The notes under the pieces were generated by a model. It was given only the letters and a program-made list of their open reading frames with translations. It was not told the origin of the DNA and did no database searches. A DNA stretch of 32,049 nt, taken from an uncultured Caryophanales bacterium (GTDB taxonomy: Bacteria > Bacillota_I > Bacilli_A > RF39 > UBA660). The stretch's first letter is position 1. Each line of letters begins with the position of its first letter. A program made the position numbers and the translations under genes. The stretch spans positions 1-32,049 of the forward strand of contig CAMKQS010000012.1 in the NCBI GenBank assembly GCA_946414975.1, written 5' to 3'. Of this stretch, positions 8,161 through 16,037 are shown piece by piece.

Positions 8161-8201
8161 TTCTGTTTTTTTTTATAAAAAAGAACAAATTCTATTCTTT
8201 T
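8149..8201. terminator. Convergent terminators between the orphan gene and the sensor kinase gene
   Basis: On the plus strand AAAAACAG (8149-8156) pairs with CTGTTTTT (8163-8170) and runs into T's. On the minus strand AAAAGAA pairs with TTCTTTT (8179-8185 with 8195-8201), a weaker hairpin at the end of the kinase gene. The stop codons of both genes lie in these hairpins. Confidence 0.65.
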
Positions 8202-9574
8202 GGTATATCAAAATAGAAATTTGTTCCCTTTTTACTTGATTTTACTCCATATTTAAAATTATGAAGTTCCAGTAAATTTTTTACAATCGAAAGTCCAAGA
8301 CCTGTTCCAACAGTAAGTCTATGATAGCTCTTATCAGCTTTATAATACTTATCCCATATATATTTTAACTCTTCTTCATTAATTCCTTTCCCACTATCAA
8401 TAACCTCTACTCTTACAAAAGTCTTATTATCAATCAAATTTACATTTACAACTTTATTTTTTCCCGTATAATTAATTGCATTATTAATTAAATTATATAT
8501 TACTTGTTCTAATCTTTTTATATCCGCCTTAATAACATATTCTTTATCATAATTAAAATTAATTTTATAATTATCTCTTTCTTCTAAAACTTTATATCGA
8601 CTTAAAATTGATTTCATTAAATCATTTAAATTTAATCTTTTTATTTCTAACTTCATAGTTTTAGCCTGAGATTGAGATAAATCTAATATATCCTCAACAA
8701 GCATATTTAACCTATCTGTTTCATTAATAATAACATTTAAATTTGCTTCCCTTTTTTTCTCGTTTGAATAAGTTAAGTCTCTAACCATTTCAGCATTTGC
8801 TTTAATTAAAGTAAGTGGAGTCTTTAAATCATGAGATACGTTTGCAAGTAACTCTCTTCTTAAGTTTTCTGTTTTAGAAAGTTCCTTAGTTGCTCTATTT
8901 AAAGTATACGCAAGTTCATTAATCTCTTCAATATTAGACTCTTTAAACTTAACATCATAATCTCCATTTACCATTTTCTTACTTTCTTTAGTCATTTTCA
9001 TAATTGGATTTGAAAATTTCTTGGATAAAAAGTATGCGAGAGCAAGAGAAATTATTAAAACAAAAAACGTTCCATAAATGAATTCCTTTTGAATTACACT
9101 AAGTATTGAATTCATTATATTTAAAGGAGTACTTATAAATATTACTCTATTTCCTAATTTTTTTCCATAAATAAGTAATTCATCATTATAAATATAATTA
9201 TAAGATGTAAATGTAATCTTTTCTAATTCACTTTTTATAAACTTATTTTTAGCTTTATTAACTACTTTACTATCCATTAAAAAACAATTATTATTTGCAA
9301 CAGATGTATAAGTTGTCTTTTCTTCTTTATTATCTATAATCTCAATACATACATTATTTTTATATGACAACATATTTAATTCGTTAACATCAATTTTATC
9401 ATTACTTACTGCTCTTATAACATCTTTAGATACATAATTCATAGCATTCTTTTTAAAATACTTATAATAACTATTTAGAAAAATTATTTGAAAAAACCAA
9501 ATTATACTGAGTGTAAAAAAAGAAAAAACTACTAAAACTATAAATAAATGAGTTCTAAAACTATACTTCTTCAA
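8192..9574 (-). CDS. Membrane sensor histidine kinase
   Basis: This 460-residue kinase has two transmembrane segments (about 10-33 and 165-184) flanking a ~130-residue extracellular sensor domain, a HAMP linker (185-233), a HisKA dimerisation helix with phospho-acceptor His248 (ANVSHDLKTPLT), and a complete ATPase domain: N box NLINNAINYTG, G1 DSGKGI, the FDKYYKAD-like YIWDKYYKADKS, and G2 GTGLGLSIVKNLL. It should phosphorylate the response regulator encoded just upstream, whose frame it overlaps by 14 bp. The start is TTG within that overlap, indicating translational coupling. The extracellular domain is not assignable to a ligand. The next gene upstream makes enzymes of undecaprenol/lipid phosphate turnover, so envelope sensing is a reasonable guess. 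Confidence 0.94.
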   Translation of the reverse strand: MKKYSFRTHLFIVLVVFSFFTLSIIWFFQIIFLNSYYKYFKKNAMNYVSKDVIRAVSNDKIDVNELNMLSYKNNVCIEIIDNKEEKTTYTSVANNNCFLMDSKVVNKAKNKFIKSELEKITFTSYNYIYNDELLIYGKKLGNRVIFISTPLNIMNSILSVIQKEFIYGTFFVLIISLALAYFLSKKFSNPIMKMTKESKKMVNGDYDVKFKESNIEEINELAYTLNRATKELSKTENLRRELLANVSHDLKTPLTLIKANAEMVRDLTYSNEKKREANLNVIINETDRLNMLVEDILDLSQSQAKTMKLEIKRLNLNDLMKSILSRYKVLEERDNYKINFNYDKEYVIKADIKRLEQVIYNLINNAINYTGKNKVVNVNLIDNKTFVRVEVIDSGKGINEEELKYIWDKYYKADKSYHRLTVGTGLGLSIVKNLLELHNFKYGVKSSKKGTNFYFDIPKE

Positions 9575-10226
9575 ATTTATATCCCATTCCTCTTACAGTA
9601 ACAATTAAATCACGATACTCACCTAAATTATTTCTAAGCATTTTAATATGTGTATCAATTGTTCTATCATCTCCATAAAAGTCATAACCCCATACTTTAC
9701 TTAATAGAACTTCTCTTGAAAGTGCGATTGATTTATTTTGTACAAACAATACTAAAAGTTCATACTCCTTAGGAGTAAGTTTGATTTCTTTAGAATCTAT
9801 TGTTACTTTATGTCCTAAATAATCTATAACTAAATTTTTATACTTATACATATTAGAATCATCTTTTGCCCCTCTATTACTTATAGCTTTAATACGAGCA
9901 ATTAATTCTTTTGGGCTAAATGGTTTAGTTACATAATCATCAACACCAAGTTCAAAACTCAAAAGTTTATTATACTCTTCACTACGAGCAGAAAGCATTA
10001 TAACTGGAACTTTACTAATCTTTCTAATTTCCTTTAATGTTGTGTATCCATCCATTTTAGGCATCATTATATCTAAAACAATTATATCAATATCATTATC
10101 ATTCTTTACAATCTCTAAAGCACTCATACCATCTTCTGCTTCTTTTACATCATAGTTTTCAAACAAACAATATTCTTTTATTACATCTCTAATTCCTGCT
10201 TCATCATCTACTATTAATACTTTCAA
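9561..10226 (-). CDS. OmpR/PhoB-family response regulator
   Basis: The N-terminal receiver domain has Asp7-Asp8, phospho-acceptor Asp52 (IIVLDIMMPKMDG), a Ser in MLSAR and Lys101 (VTKPF). The C-terminal winged-helix domain (about 125-221) has LTPKEYELL, SREVLLSKVWG, DDRTIDTHIKMLRNNLG and TVRGMGYKF. It therefore binds DNA when phosphorylated by the kinase encoded next. The frame opens at a GTG at 10235, but that GTG lies inside the AGAGGTGA ribosome site; TTG at 10226 has good spacing and gives the usual MKVLIVDD start, so I chose it. A TATAAT at 10252-10247 is a likely promoter -10 box. Confidence 0.95.
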   Translation of the reverse strand: MKVLIVDDEAGIRDVIKEYCLFENYDVKEAEDGMSALEIVKNDNDIDIIVLDIMMPKMDGYTTLKEIRKISKVPVIMLSARSEEYNKLLSFELGVDDYVTKPFSPKELIARIKAISNRGAKDDSNMYKYKNLVIDYLGHKVTIDSKEIKLTPKEYELLVLFVQNKSIALSREVLLSKVWGYDFYGDDRTIDTHIKMLRNNLGEYRDLIVTVRGMGYKFEEV

Positions 10227-10286
10227 ACAACTCACCTCTAATTATTATTATACATATATTTGTGAATAACTAGTGAAATTTAATTA

Positions 10287-11279
10287 TTAAAAGAATATTT
10301 TAGGTATAAATATTATTAATCCTGCAACTAGGGCTGTAATGGATGCAAAAAAAACTGCTGCAGCTGCTGTATCTTTGGCAATTTTAGCTCGTTCATCATA
10401 CTTAGTTGTTACAAGATCTACTGTATTTTCTATTGCTGTATTTACATATTCTAAAGATATTACCAATCCAAATAAAATTATACATATACACCATTCCACA
10501 CCACTTATTTTTAATAAATATCCAAACACTATTACAAATAACATTGCAATAAAATGAATCTTTATATTACGTTCTTTTTTTATACCCTCAAATATACCAG
10601 AAATAGCATAATAAAAACTTTTATATATTGGTTGTTTTTTTACACCTTCATTAGTTACAATCTTCATGAATCTAGTAAATACAATTAAATAAATAACAGA
10701 TACTGCAAAACCTGCAATAACATCACTAAAGTAATGAACGTGCAAATAAATTCTACTAATTCCAACTAACATTATCATAATAAATATTATAAAAGATAAT
10801 ATATATTTAAAATATTTATTTATTTTTACATGAAATAATATATATATAAATAATCCGTAAAAAGCCATAGATACCATTGCATGACCTGATGGAAAACTAT
10901 ATCCATATTCATCTATCAACATAAATTCTGGCCTTGGACGTGTGTAAATATGCTTTAGAATAAAATTTAAAATAATAATAAACACTAAATTAGTTATAAC
11001 AAATGGACAATATTTATAGCTCCTTTTTATAATGCATATAAGTATAAATACTAAACAAGCTACACTTATTGCTTCCCAAGTAATTATATTAGAAATCCAT
11101 TTAAAGAATGAAGTTAAATTATCACTTTGAAATTGTCTTATAAAATTATATACAATGTTATCTATACCAAGTCCTGGATTACTTTTAATTCTTACTGCAA
11201 ATACAATAAATATTATAGACATAAAAAGTAATACTACCCATTTATAATTATTCTTAATTATTTTTTTCACATTATCCAT
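10287..11279 (-). CDS. PAP2 phosphatase fused to a DgkA/UdpK-type lipid kinase
   Basis: Two enzymes are joined in 330 residues. The N-terminal half is a PAP2-family membrane phosphatase with all three motifs: Lys109-x6-Arg116-Pro117, Pro130-Ser-Gly-His133 and Ser175-Arg-x5-His182-x3-Asp186. From about 220 the C-terminal half is a small bacterial lipid kinase of the diacylglycerol/undecaprenol kinase family: GIFEGIKKERNIKIH, then EYVNTAIENTVDLVT (277-291) and ERAKIAKDTAAAAV. In Bacillota stand-alone versions of these act on undecaprenyl (pyro)phosphate and undecaprenol, so the fusion probably recycles the C55 lipid carrier. The frame continues 28 codons upstream across a terminator, but AGGTGG before the ATG at 11279 marks the start. 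It lies 60 bp upstream of the two-component genes. Confidence 0.92.
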   Translation of the reverse strand: MDNVKKIIKNNYKWVVLLFMSIIFIVFAVRIKSNPGLGIDNIVYNFIRQFQSDNLTSFFKWISNIITWEAISVACLVFILICIIKRSYKYCPFVITNLVFIIILNFILKHIYTRPRPEFMLIDEYGYSFPSGHAMVSMAFYGLFIYILFHVKINKYFKYILSFIIFIMIMLVGISRIYLHVHYFSDVIAGFAVSVIYLIVFTRFMKIVTNEGVKKQPIYKSFYYAISGIFEGIKKERNIKIHFIAMLFVIVFGYLLKISGVEWCICIILFGLVISLEYVNTAIENTVDLVTTKYDERAKIAKDTAAAAVFFASITALVAGLIIFIPKIFF

Positions 11280-11324
11280 ACTACCACCTAAAAACATTAT
11301 ATATGTTAATTTATTTTTTATCAA

Positions 11325-11374
11325 GAAAAAAATCTCAGAATAAACGTATAAAAAATTATGCATTTATCCTGAGA
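11325..11374 (-). terminator. Long terminator hairpin upstream of the PAP2-kinase gene
   Basis: On the minus strand TCTCAG-x-ATAAA (11374-11363) pairs with TTTAT-x-CTGAGA (11344-11333). The loop can pair further, and seven T's follow. A TATAAT at about 11419-11414 lies upstream on the same strand, so the hairpin would end a transcript of about 80 nt. It may be an attenuator, a small RNA, or the terminator of degraded upstream genes. I match it to no riboswitch class. Confidence 0.7.
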
Positions 11375-11459
11375 CGTCACCTGTTAAGACTTATGTCCAA
11401 TATATATTACTATTATACATCCGATTTAGTACATTTCCTTTCTTTAACAAGAATACATC

Positions 11460-11600
11460 TAATTTGTTGTAATTACTCGTTTTTCAAAATCATTTCTTTC
11501 TAGTAATCCTACTGATATTGCTAAGAACACATTTGCCATATTCCATAAATCTACTACATATTTAATATCATTATTTGCATATCTACAAGTTGCACTACAC
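11460..11600 (-). pseudogene. Open remnant of about 46 codons without a start
   Basis: One minus-strand frame is open between a TAG and a TAG and reads ..RYANNDIKYVVDLWNMANVF.. through ..LLERNDFEKRV. It has no ATG/GTG/TTG with a ribosome site. Its composition looks like former coding sequence, but I cannot assign a family. It lies just downstream of the recombinase fragment and is probably part of the same debris. Confidence 0.35.
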
Positions 11601-11654
11601 TAATTTATCTCTCTTATAGTTAAATAATAAAACGTTTTTATTTAACTAATTCAT

Positions 11655-11790
11655 ATCAGTCAAATCATATATATTCACTCTTAAACCTTAAAACAAATCT
11701 TATAACATTGAAATTAAAACTTCCATTTCCATCAATTTCACTAATAATTACTTTATCAACTATACTATCGAATGTATTTCTATCAAATTT
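11655..11790 (-). pseudogene. C-terminal fragment of a serine recombinase
   Basis: The minus strand encodes KFDRNTFDSIVDKVIISEID followed by GNGSFNFNVIRFVLRF and a TGA stop. This closely resembles the extreme C-terminus of large serine recombinases (F-D-x-x-x-F-x-x-I-V-[DE]-K-V-I-[IV] then a short loop and an R/K-F-x-[LF] strand). Stop codons interrupt the frame just upstream, and no catalytic domain is present in the remaining 120 bp before the next gene. It is the scar of a lost integrative element. The call rests on motif resemblance only. Confidence 0.55.
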
Positions 11791-11909
11791 TTATAATCTG
11801 TTCTCTTATCTTGTACTTATTTGTCATAAGCTAATTATAAATTTAAATAAACATTGATTCAAAAAGTTCATTTTCTAGCCAAAGGTTGTTTAAACATTCA
11901 TTTTATTTT

Positions 11910-12215
11910 TTAAAATTTAGGTCTACTTATAGTTTTTACAGCAACTTCTTCAATTTCATAAGTATATTCTATTTTACCACATTTTTTACAAGTTCTACTC
12001 CATCGATCAACATTTTCGTATCCCGTGTCTACACCTCTATAATAATAATCTGAACCTTGCCAAACAAGTTCTGTAGTACCAGTTCTACGTTTTTCTTGAT
12101 CATATTTAATATCTCCCCAATCATGCTGACATTTTGCTTGTGATTCTTCAATTTTTCTAACTTGTTCTTGAAGTTTTCTAATTTGTCTTTTTAAGCGATC
12201 TAATTCATTTTCCAT
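11910..12215 (-). CDS. Small coiled-coil protein with zinc-ribbon-like C-terminus
   Basis: The 101 residues begin with a heptad-rich coiled coil (MENELDRLKRQIRKLQEQVRKIEES; residues 1-25), followed by C29-x-H31, a Tyr/Asp/Arg-rich middle and C75-x-x-C78 (TCKKCGKIEYTYE). The Cys/His pairs could bind one zinc. I do not recognise a named family; small proteins of this kind are common in accessory DNA of Bacillota and may be nucleic-acid- or partner-binding. GAAGGATGAT precedes the ATG. A consensus -35 box and repeated TATGCTA motifs lie upstream, suggesting specific control. It sits in a patch with recombinase debris. Confidence 0.8.
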   Translation of the reverse strand: MENELDRLKRQIRKLQEQVRKIEESQAKCQHDWGDIKYDQEKRRTGTTELVWQGSDYYYRGVDTGYENVDRWSRTCKKCGKIEYTYEIEEVAVKTISRPKF

Positions 12216-12240
12216 AAATAATCATCCTTCGTTGCTGGAT

Positions 12241-12288
12241 ATAGTAGCATACTATCATTATTTTGTCAATTTAGCATATTTTAGCATA
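12241..12288 (-). promoter_or_regulatory. Promoter with three TATGCTA motifs
   Basis: TTGACA (12269-12264), a 17-nt spacer and TACTAT (12246-12241) face the zinc-ribbon gene. TATGCTA (TAGCATA on plus) occurs at 12245-12251, overlapping the -10 box, and twice in a 10-bp tandem repeat (12272-12278, 12282-12288) just upstream of the -35 box. These look like regulator sites. Confidence 0.6.
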
Positions 12289-12507
12289 TTTTTATCATCT
12301 ATTATTTTATCAAATAAGTTTGACATTATTTTGCTAATAATACTATATAATAAACAAAATTACTAACATCATACAATATTTATAATATTTGTTATAGTTT
12401 ATCGATATTATTCTCACCACGTATAATTATACTACATTCGACAAGCGCTATAAGTATTAGAAAATATAACCAAGAATTAAAAACGTACACAATATATTAT
12501 CAACTTA

Positions 12508-13398
12508 TTAAACATGTTTAATTGCAGTTTGAACGTCATTACTCTTAGAATATTCTTTAATTAATTTTGCGATTTTACTATTAATAAAACTATTAAAAAT
12601 TTCTTTCCATTCCAAATAGATATCTCTTTCACAAGCACTTAATTCTTTTCCACCAAATATTAATCTCATACTATTAATTATGTGTGATAATCTATCTTCA
12701 TTTGTAAGATAATTATAATAATATTCTTCTAATTCTGAGAATATTTCTTCATATTCTCCTTGAGTTAATTCAACTACGTATTTATGCTTAGGAGCAGCAC
12801 CATTTTTATCTTTATATAATTCTATCTCTTCTTCAGATAAAGCAACCTCATAATAATTAGCAATCTTAGTACCAAAGGGAATAAGTATTTCAGCTTCCTC
12901 AGGTTTAGAGTAATAATTATCTAACAAATCTTGAAAATCCAAATAAGGCACAGACGGATCACGTACAACTTCTAATAGTACTATATCTTGTTTAGAATTA
13001 GCATATTGAGGAAGCAAACCATTTCTACAAGTAGAAAAGAAACCTTCGATTCTATGATCTTTATTAGTAATAAAAGTTTTAAAAGAAGATAATCTATCAA
13101 TCCTATAACTAGTACTCTTGCTTTTATCATACTCCATACTGTTTCTATATTTTAAAGATGCTTTAAAAATATTAATAATAAGGAAAATATAACTTTTTAA
13201 ATGCTCAGCATCATATATTTCTACAATCTTATTTTCTTTAGCCCTATCTTCTTCATTTCTAGTCCCCAAATTAAGTAAAGCATTAATAGTATTATATGCT
13301 TTAGGTCCACCACGATATATTAATTGCTCAACTATCTTCTTATCCCCTAAATAAAACATTATCGCATTAATTTCTTCATTGGTAATATTATTATTCAT
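12508..13398 (-). CDS. Predicted R-S-E class mono-ADP-ribosyltransferase
   Basis: The 296-residue protein shows the three signatures of arginine-type ADP-ribosyltransferases, in order and at typical spacing. Numbering from the upstream GTG (subtract 3 for the chosen start), these are Arg32 in LIYRGG; Ser125-Thr126 in GFFSTCRNG after a hydrophobic strand (the STS motif); and Glu171-Ala-Glu173 in EAEILIPFGTKI (the E-x-E motif followed by a strand and PxGTK-like turn, as in actin-modifying toxins). The enzyme would move ADP-ribose from NAD+ to a protein. There is no signal peptide or membrane segment, so it is probably intracellular; the target is unknown. Start: ATG at 13398 with GAGGTGA about 10 nt before; the GTG at 13407 would sit against that site. 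No antitoxin-like neighbour is evident. Confidence 0.7.
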   Translation of the reverse strand: MNNNITNEEINAIMFYLGDKKIVEQLIYRGGPKAYNTINALLNLGTRNEEDRAKENKIVEIYDAEHLKSYIFLIINIFKASLKYRNSMEYDKSKSTSYRIDRLSSFKTFITNKDHRIEGFFSTCRNGLLPQYANSKQDIVLLEVVRDPSVPYLDFQDLLDNYYSKPEEAEILIPFGTKIANYYEVALSEEEIELYKDKNGAAPKHKYVVELTQGEYEEIFSELEEYYYNYLTNEDRLSHIINSMRLIFGGKELSACERDIYLEWKEIFNSFINSKIAKLIKEYSKSNDVQTAIKHV

Positions 13399-13407
13399 AA
13401 ATATCAC

Positions 13408-13478
13408 GTCACCTCACACAATTATTGTATCAAATCACTCAAGCAAAGTCCATATTGACTCTTTGATTAAATCACTCA
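13408..13478 (-). promoter_or_regulatory. Candidate promoter of the ADP-ribosyltransferase gene with direct repeats
   Basis: TGATACAAT on the minus strand (about 13434-13426) fits an extended -10 element. TGAGTGATTT occurs at 13441-13432, touching it, and again at 13478-13469, 37 bp upstream. No good -35 box is seen, which fits an extended -10 promoter, and the repeats could be regulator sites. Confidence 0.35.
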
Positions 13479-13544
13479 TATTATTATTTTATTCTCAAAT
13501 AATTGATTCTTTTAAATTTAATATAAAAAATTTTTTACATATAC

Positions 13545-13570
13545 ATAAAAAAGATGTCATACATCTTCTT
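13545..13570 (-). terminator. Intrinsic terminator of the acyl-CoA ligase operon
   Basis: AAGATGT (13567-13561 on minus) pairs with ACATCTT (13557-13551) around a 3-nt loop, followed by T's. It lies 12 nt past the ligase stop. Confidence 0.8.
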
Positions 13571-13581
13571 TTCACAATAAT

Positions 13582-15291
13582 CTATTTTTGATTCTCTTTC
13601 TCTAATTCAGTAAATGCAACTTTTCCAACTTTAGTTTTTGGAAGTGAACTTCGATATTCATACTCTTTTGGTAATGAATAAATACTTACATTCTTCTTAC
13701 ACAACTCAATTATTTCTTTTTTTATTTTTCCAGTTAATTCTACTCCATCTTTTAATACTATATATGCTTTTGCAACCTGTCCTTTATATTTATGTGGTAC
13801 TCCTACAACTGCACATGATAAGACATCTTTATGACTAACTATAACGTTTTCTATATAAGATGGATATATATTATAACCACTCGATACTATAATTCTTTTT
13901 ATACGCTGTTTAAATACAATAGTACCATCTTCTTGCATAGCACCTACATCACCTGTATGTAACCATAACTTACCATCTGGATGATATTTTAATGTCTGAT
14001 TAGTTTCGACTTCATTATTTAAATATCCCATCATCACTGTAGGACCGCTTATACATATCTCACCATCAGTACCAATATCTGCCTCTTCCAATGTATTTAT
14101 CTTAACTATTTTAAAATATGTATCAGGAAATGGAACTCCAATTAATCCTTCTACATATTCACCTTCATTAGTAAGACATGTTGCAGCTGTAGCCTCAGTA
14201 AGTCCATATCCAGGACGAACTGTTGCATATGATCCATATTGTTTTAAATATTCATCTACTTTCTTCTTTAACTCTGGTGTTAAAATATCTCCCCCAGAAA
14301 TTACAGCCTCAACACATTCTAAATCTCTCTTTTTTAGTTTTTGCTTTAATAATGCTTCATATAATGTTGGAACTCCAACTAAAAAATTAGGTTTTGTTTT
14401 TCTAATTAAATCTCCAAACTTTTTAGCATTAAACTGTGGTATAAGAATACATTTCATTCCACTTAAAAGTGGTGTGTGAATACATACGGCAAGACCAAAT
14501 CCATGAAATATTGGAAGCAATGATAATACAGAATTACCTGGTATTGTTTGCTTTATTAACTCATGAGCACCTAAAGCTAGAGCATTAATATTTAAATTTG
14601 AAAGCATTATACCTTTAGGTTCTCCTGTAGTACCTCCACTATATAATATAACAGCAAGATCATTTGCTTCTCTTTTTTCATAACATACTCCAACAAAATC
14701 CTTTGCACTACTTATAAATGTATTCCATAATACAATATCATCATCATCTTTAGGAATCTTTATTTTCTTTTTATAATTAGTTATTTTATATAAATAATGC
14801 ATTAAAGGTGGCATTGAAGTATCAGGACGAGCCACAATTATTTTTTGTAATTTAGTATTTCTTTTAATATTTAATACTTTATCAAGTACACTATCTAATA
14901 TTAATATAAATTTAGAATCAGATTGATTAACATAATTTTCTATTTCTTTTTCACTGGATAATGGATGAATCATATTAGCAACCGCACCAATTAAATTAGC
15001 AGCATAAATCGTACATATAGCCTCTGGTGTAGAAGGCATACATATGGTTACTCTATCATCCTTATCAACACCATAATTTTTTAAAGATTTAGCTACATTT
15101 TCTATTTGTTTCATAAAATTACGATAAGTAACTTTCTTACCAAAATATTCATATGCAAAATATTCAGGATATTTTCTAGATACTTGTGTTAAAGCATCTA
15201 TCATACTACCTGATGGATACTCTAAATTAGCTCTAGCGTCCTTATATTTATTAATCCATAATCTATCCTCTTTGTTTGTTTTCTTTTTCAC
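13582..15291 (-). CDS. AMP-forming acyl-CoA ligase (FadD-like)
   Basis: This 569-residue enzyme should activate a fatty or other carboxylic acid with ATP to an acyl-adenylate and then to acyl-CoA. It has the adenylate-forming motifs: YSGGTTGEPKG (217-227), GYGLTEATAA, the hinge region WLHTGDVG..DG and RIKRIIVSSGYNIYP, and the C-terminal catalytic Lys557 in TKVGKVAF. No signal or membrane anchor is seen. The start is GTG with GGAGAAG upstream. It is the third gene of a unit, 39 bp after an acyl-ACP thioesterase; that pairing suggests its substrate is a fatty acid released from ACP. Chain length cannot be read from the sequence. Confidence 0.93.
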   Translation of the reverse strand: MKKKTNKEDRLWINKYKDARANLEYPSGSMIDALTQVSRKYPEYFAYEYFGKKVTYRNFMKQIENVAKSLKNYGVDKDDRVTICMPSTPEAICTIYAANLIGAVANMIHPLSSEKEIENYVNQSDSKFILILDSVLDKVLNIKRNTKLQKIIVARPDTSMPPLMHYLYKITNYKKKIKIPKDDDDIVLWNTFISSAKDFVGVCYEKREANDLAVILYSGGTTGEPKGIMLSNLNINALALGAHELIKQTIPGNSVLSLLPIFHGFGLAVCIHTPLLSGMKCILIPQFNAKKFGDLIRKTKPNFLVGVPTLYEALLKQKLKKRDLECVEAVISGGDILTPELKKKVDEYLKQYGSYATVRPGYGLTEATAATCLTNEGEYVEGLIGVPFPDTYFKIVKINTLEEADIGTDGEICISGPTVMMGYLNNEVETNQTLKYHPDGKLWLHTGDVGAMQEDGTIVFKQRIKRIIVSSGYNIYPSYIENVIVSHKDVLSCAVVGVPHKYKGQVAKAYIVLKDGVELTGKIKKEIIELCKKNVSIYSLPKEYEYRSSLPKTKVGKVAFTELEKENQK

Positions 15292-15330
15292 TTAACTTCT
15301 CCATTCGTTAAAAATATCATATCACTATTC

Positions 15331-16029
15331 TTAATATATTTCAATTAGTGCAGATGTAACATTATTAGTTTCATTATATATTTTTATATAATACTTATCA
15401 TTTATTTTTTCACTCATAACTATTATTTTATCATTATATTTTATTTCTTTTAAATATTCTATTTCAATATTACTATAATATTTATCATCAATAACTTCAA
15501 GAGCCATATCTATGTAATTTAAATTATGAACATGATTATTTAAATCAATGTCACTTTTTCTAATATAGTATTTTAATTTTTTTGAATAATTATCTAATTC
15601 TTTTAATCTTTTTATATCTCTTGTTTCAAATACATCTTTATCAATTGGATTTTGTTTTTTAATAAGTTCTAGATTCATTACTGGTTTAAATGTTTTAATA
15701 TCAAGCAACATCCATTTACTAGTCGCCTTTACAGCAACATCATCATTTATAATTATTTCAAAATCCCTATAAAAATACATTTTACTAGTTTCTTTTACCC
15801 AAGTATTAACTTTTATTTTATCTTTATATTTAGGTCTATTATTTATTTCTAATTTCCAGCTTAAAAGAACAATAGTATATCCCATTTTAATTATATCTTC
15901 TAATCCTACTTTTAAAGAATTTGAATGCTTGGCAAATGCATTTTCTAATATTCTAAATATCTCTTTATCAGTAACAATTCTATTTTTATCTAAATTATCA
16001 ACACCTATTTCATAATTTGTACTAAACAT
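15331..16029 (-). CDS. Acyl-ACP thioesterase
   Basis: The 232 residues match the FatA/acyl-ACP thioesterase family (double hot-dog fold), which hydrolyses acyl-ACP to a free fatty acid. The N-terminal hot dog has the YEIGVDNLDKN and W..V..MYFYRDFEI features. The second half carries the catalytic segment DLNNHVHNLNYIDMA, matching the family D-x-N-x-H-x-x-N-x-x-Y pattern. Length is normal for bacterial members. GGAGG precedes the ATG. It lies 8 bp after the pentapeptide-repeat gene and 39 bp before the acyl-CoA ligase, so the two enzymes probably convert ACP-bound chains to CoA thioesters. Confidence 0.9.
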   Translation of the reverse strand: MFSTNYEIGVDNLDKNRIVTDKEIFRILENAFAKHSNSLKVGLEDIIKMGYTIVLLSWKLEINNRPKYKDKIKVNTWVKETSKMYFYRDFEIIINDDVAVKATSKWMLLDIKTFKPVMNLELIKKQNPIDKDVFETRDIKRLKELDNYSKKLKYYIRKSDIDLNNHVHNLNYIDMALEVIDDKYYSNIEIEYLKEIKYNDKIIVMSEKINDKYYIKIYNETNNVTSALIEIY

Positions 16030-16037
16030 AAATCCTC

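Larger units (their letters stand above)
11280..11909. other. Intergenic stretch with mobile-element debris
   Basis: No intact gene lies between the PAP2-kinase start and the zinc-ribbon gene. The stretch holds the long terminator hairpin, an upstream TATAAT, a start-less coding remnant and the recombinase fragment, listed separately. Positions 11791-11909 show nothing I can name. Confidence 0.7.

Noticed and set aside
10339..10557. 72-codon plus-strand frame inside the PAP2-kinase gene
   Set aside because: It is antisense to the conserved kinase motifs and has no ribosome site.
11280..11363. 28-codon N-terminal extension of the PAP2-kinase protein
   Set aside because: It would have to be translated through a strong terminator hairpin, has a poor ribosome site, and the ATG at 11279 has a good AGGTGG site and matches the domain boundary.
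12319..12342. TTGACA on the plus strand with a TATATA about 18 nt away
   Set aside because: No plus-strand gene, small RNA or terminator follows, and such boxes are frequent in AT-rich intergenic DNA.
13379..13591. 70-codon plus-strand frame between the ADP-ribosyltransferase and ligase genes
   Set aside because: It overlaps the transferase start, a promoter and a terminator on the other strand, has no ribosome site, and its composition is like AT-rich noise.
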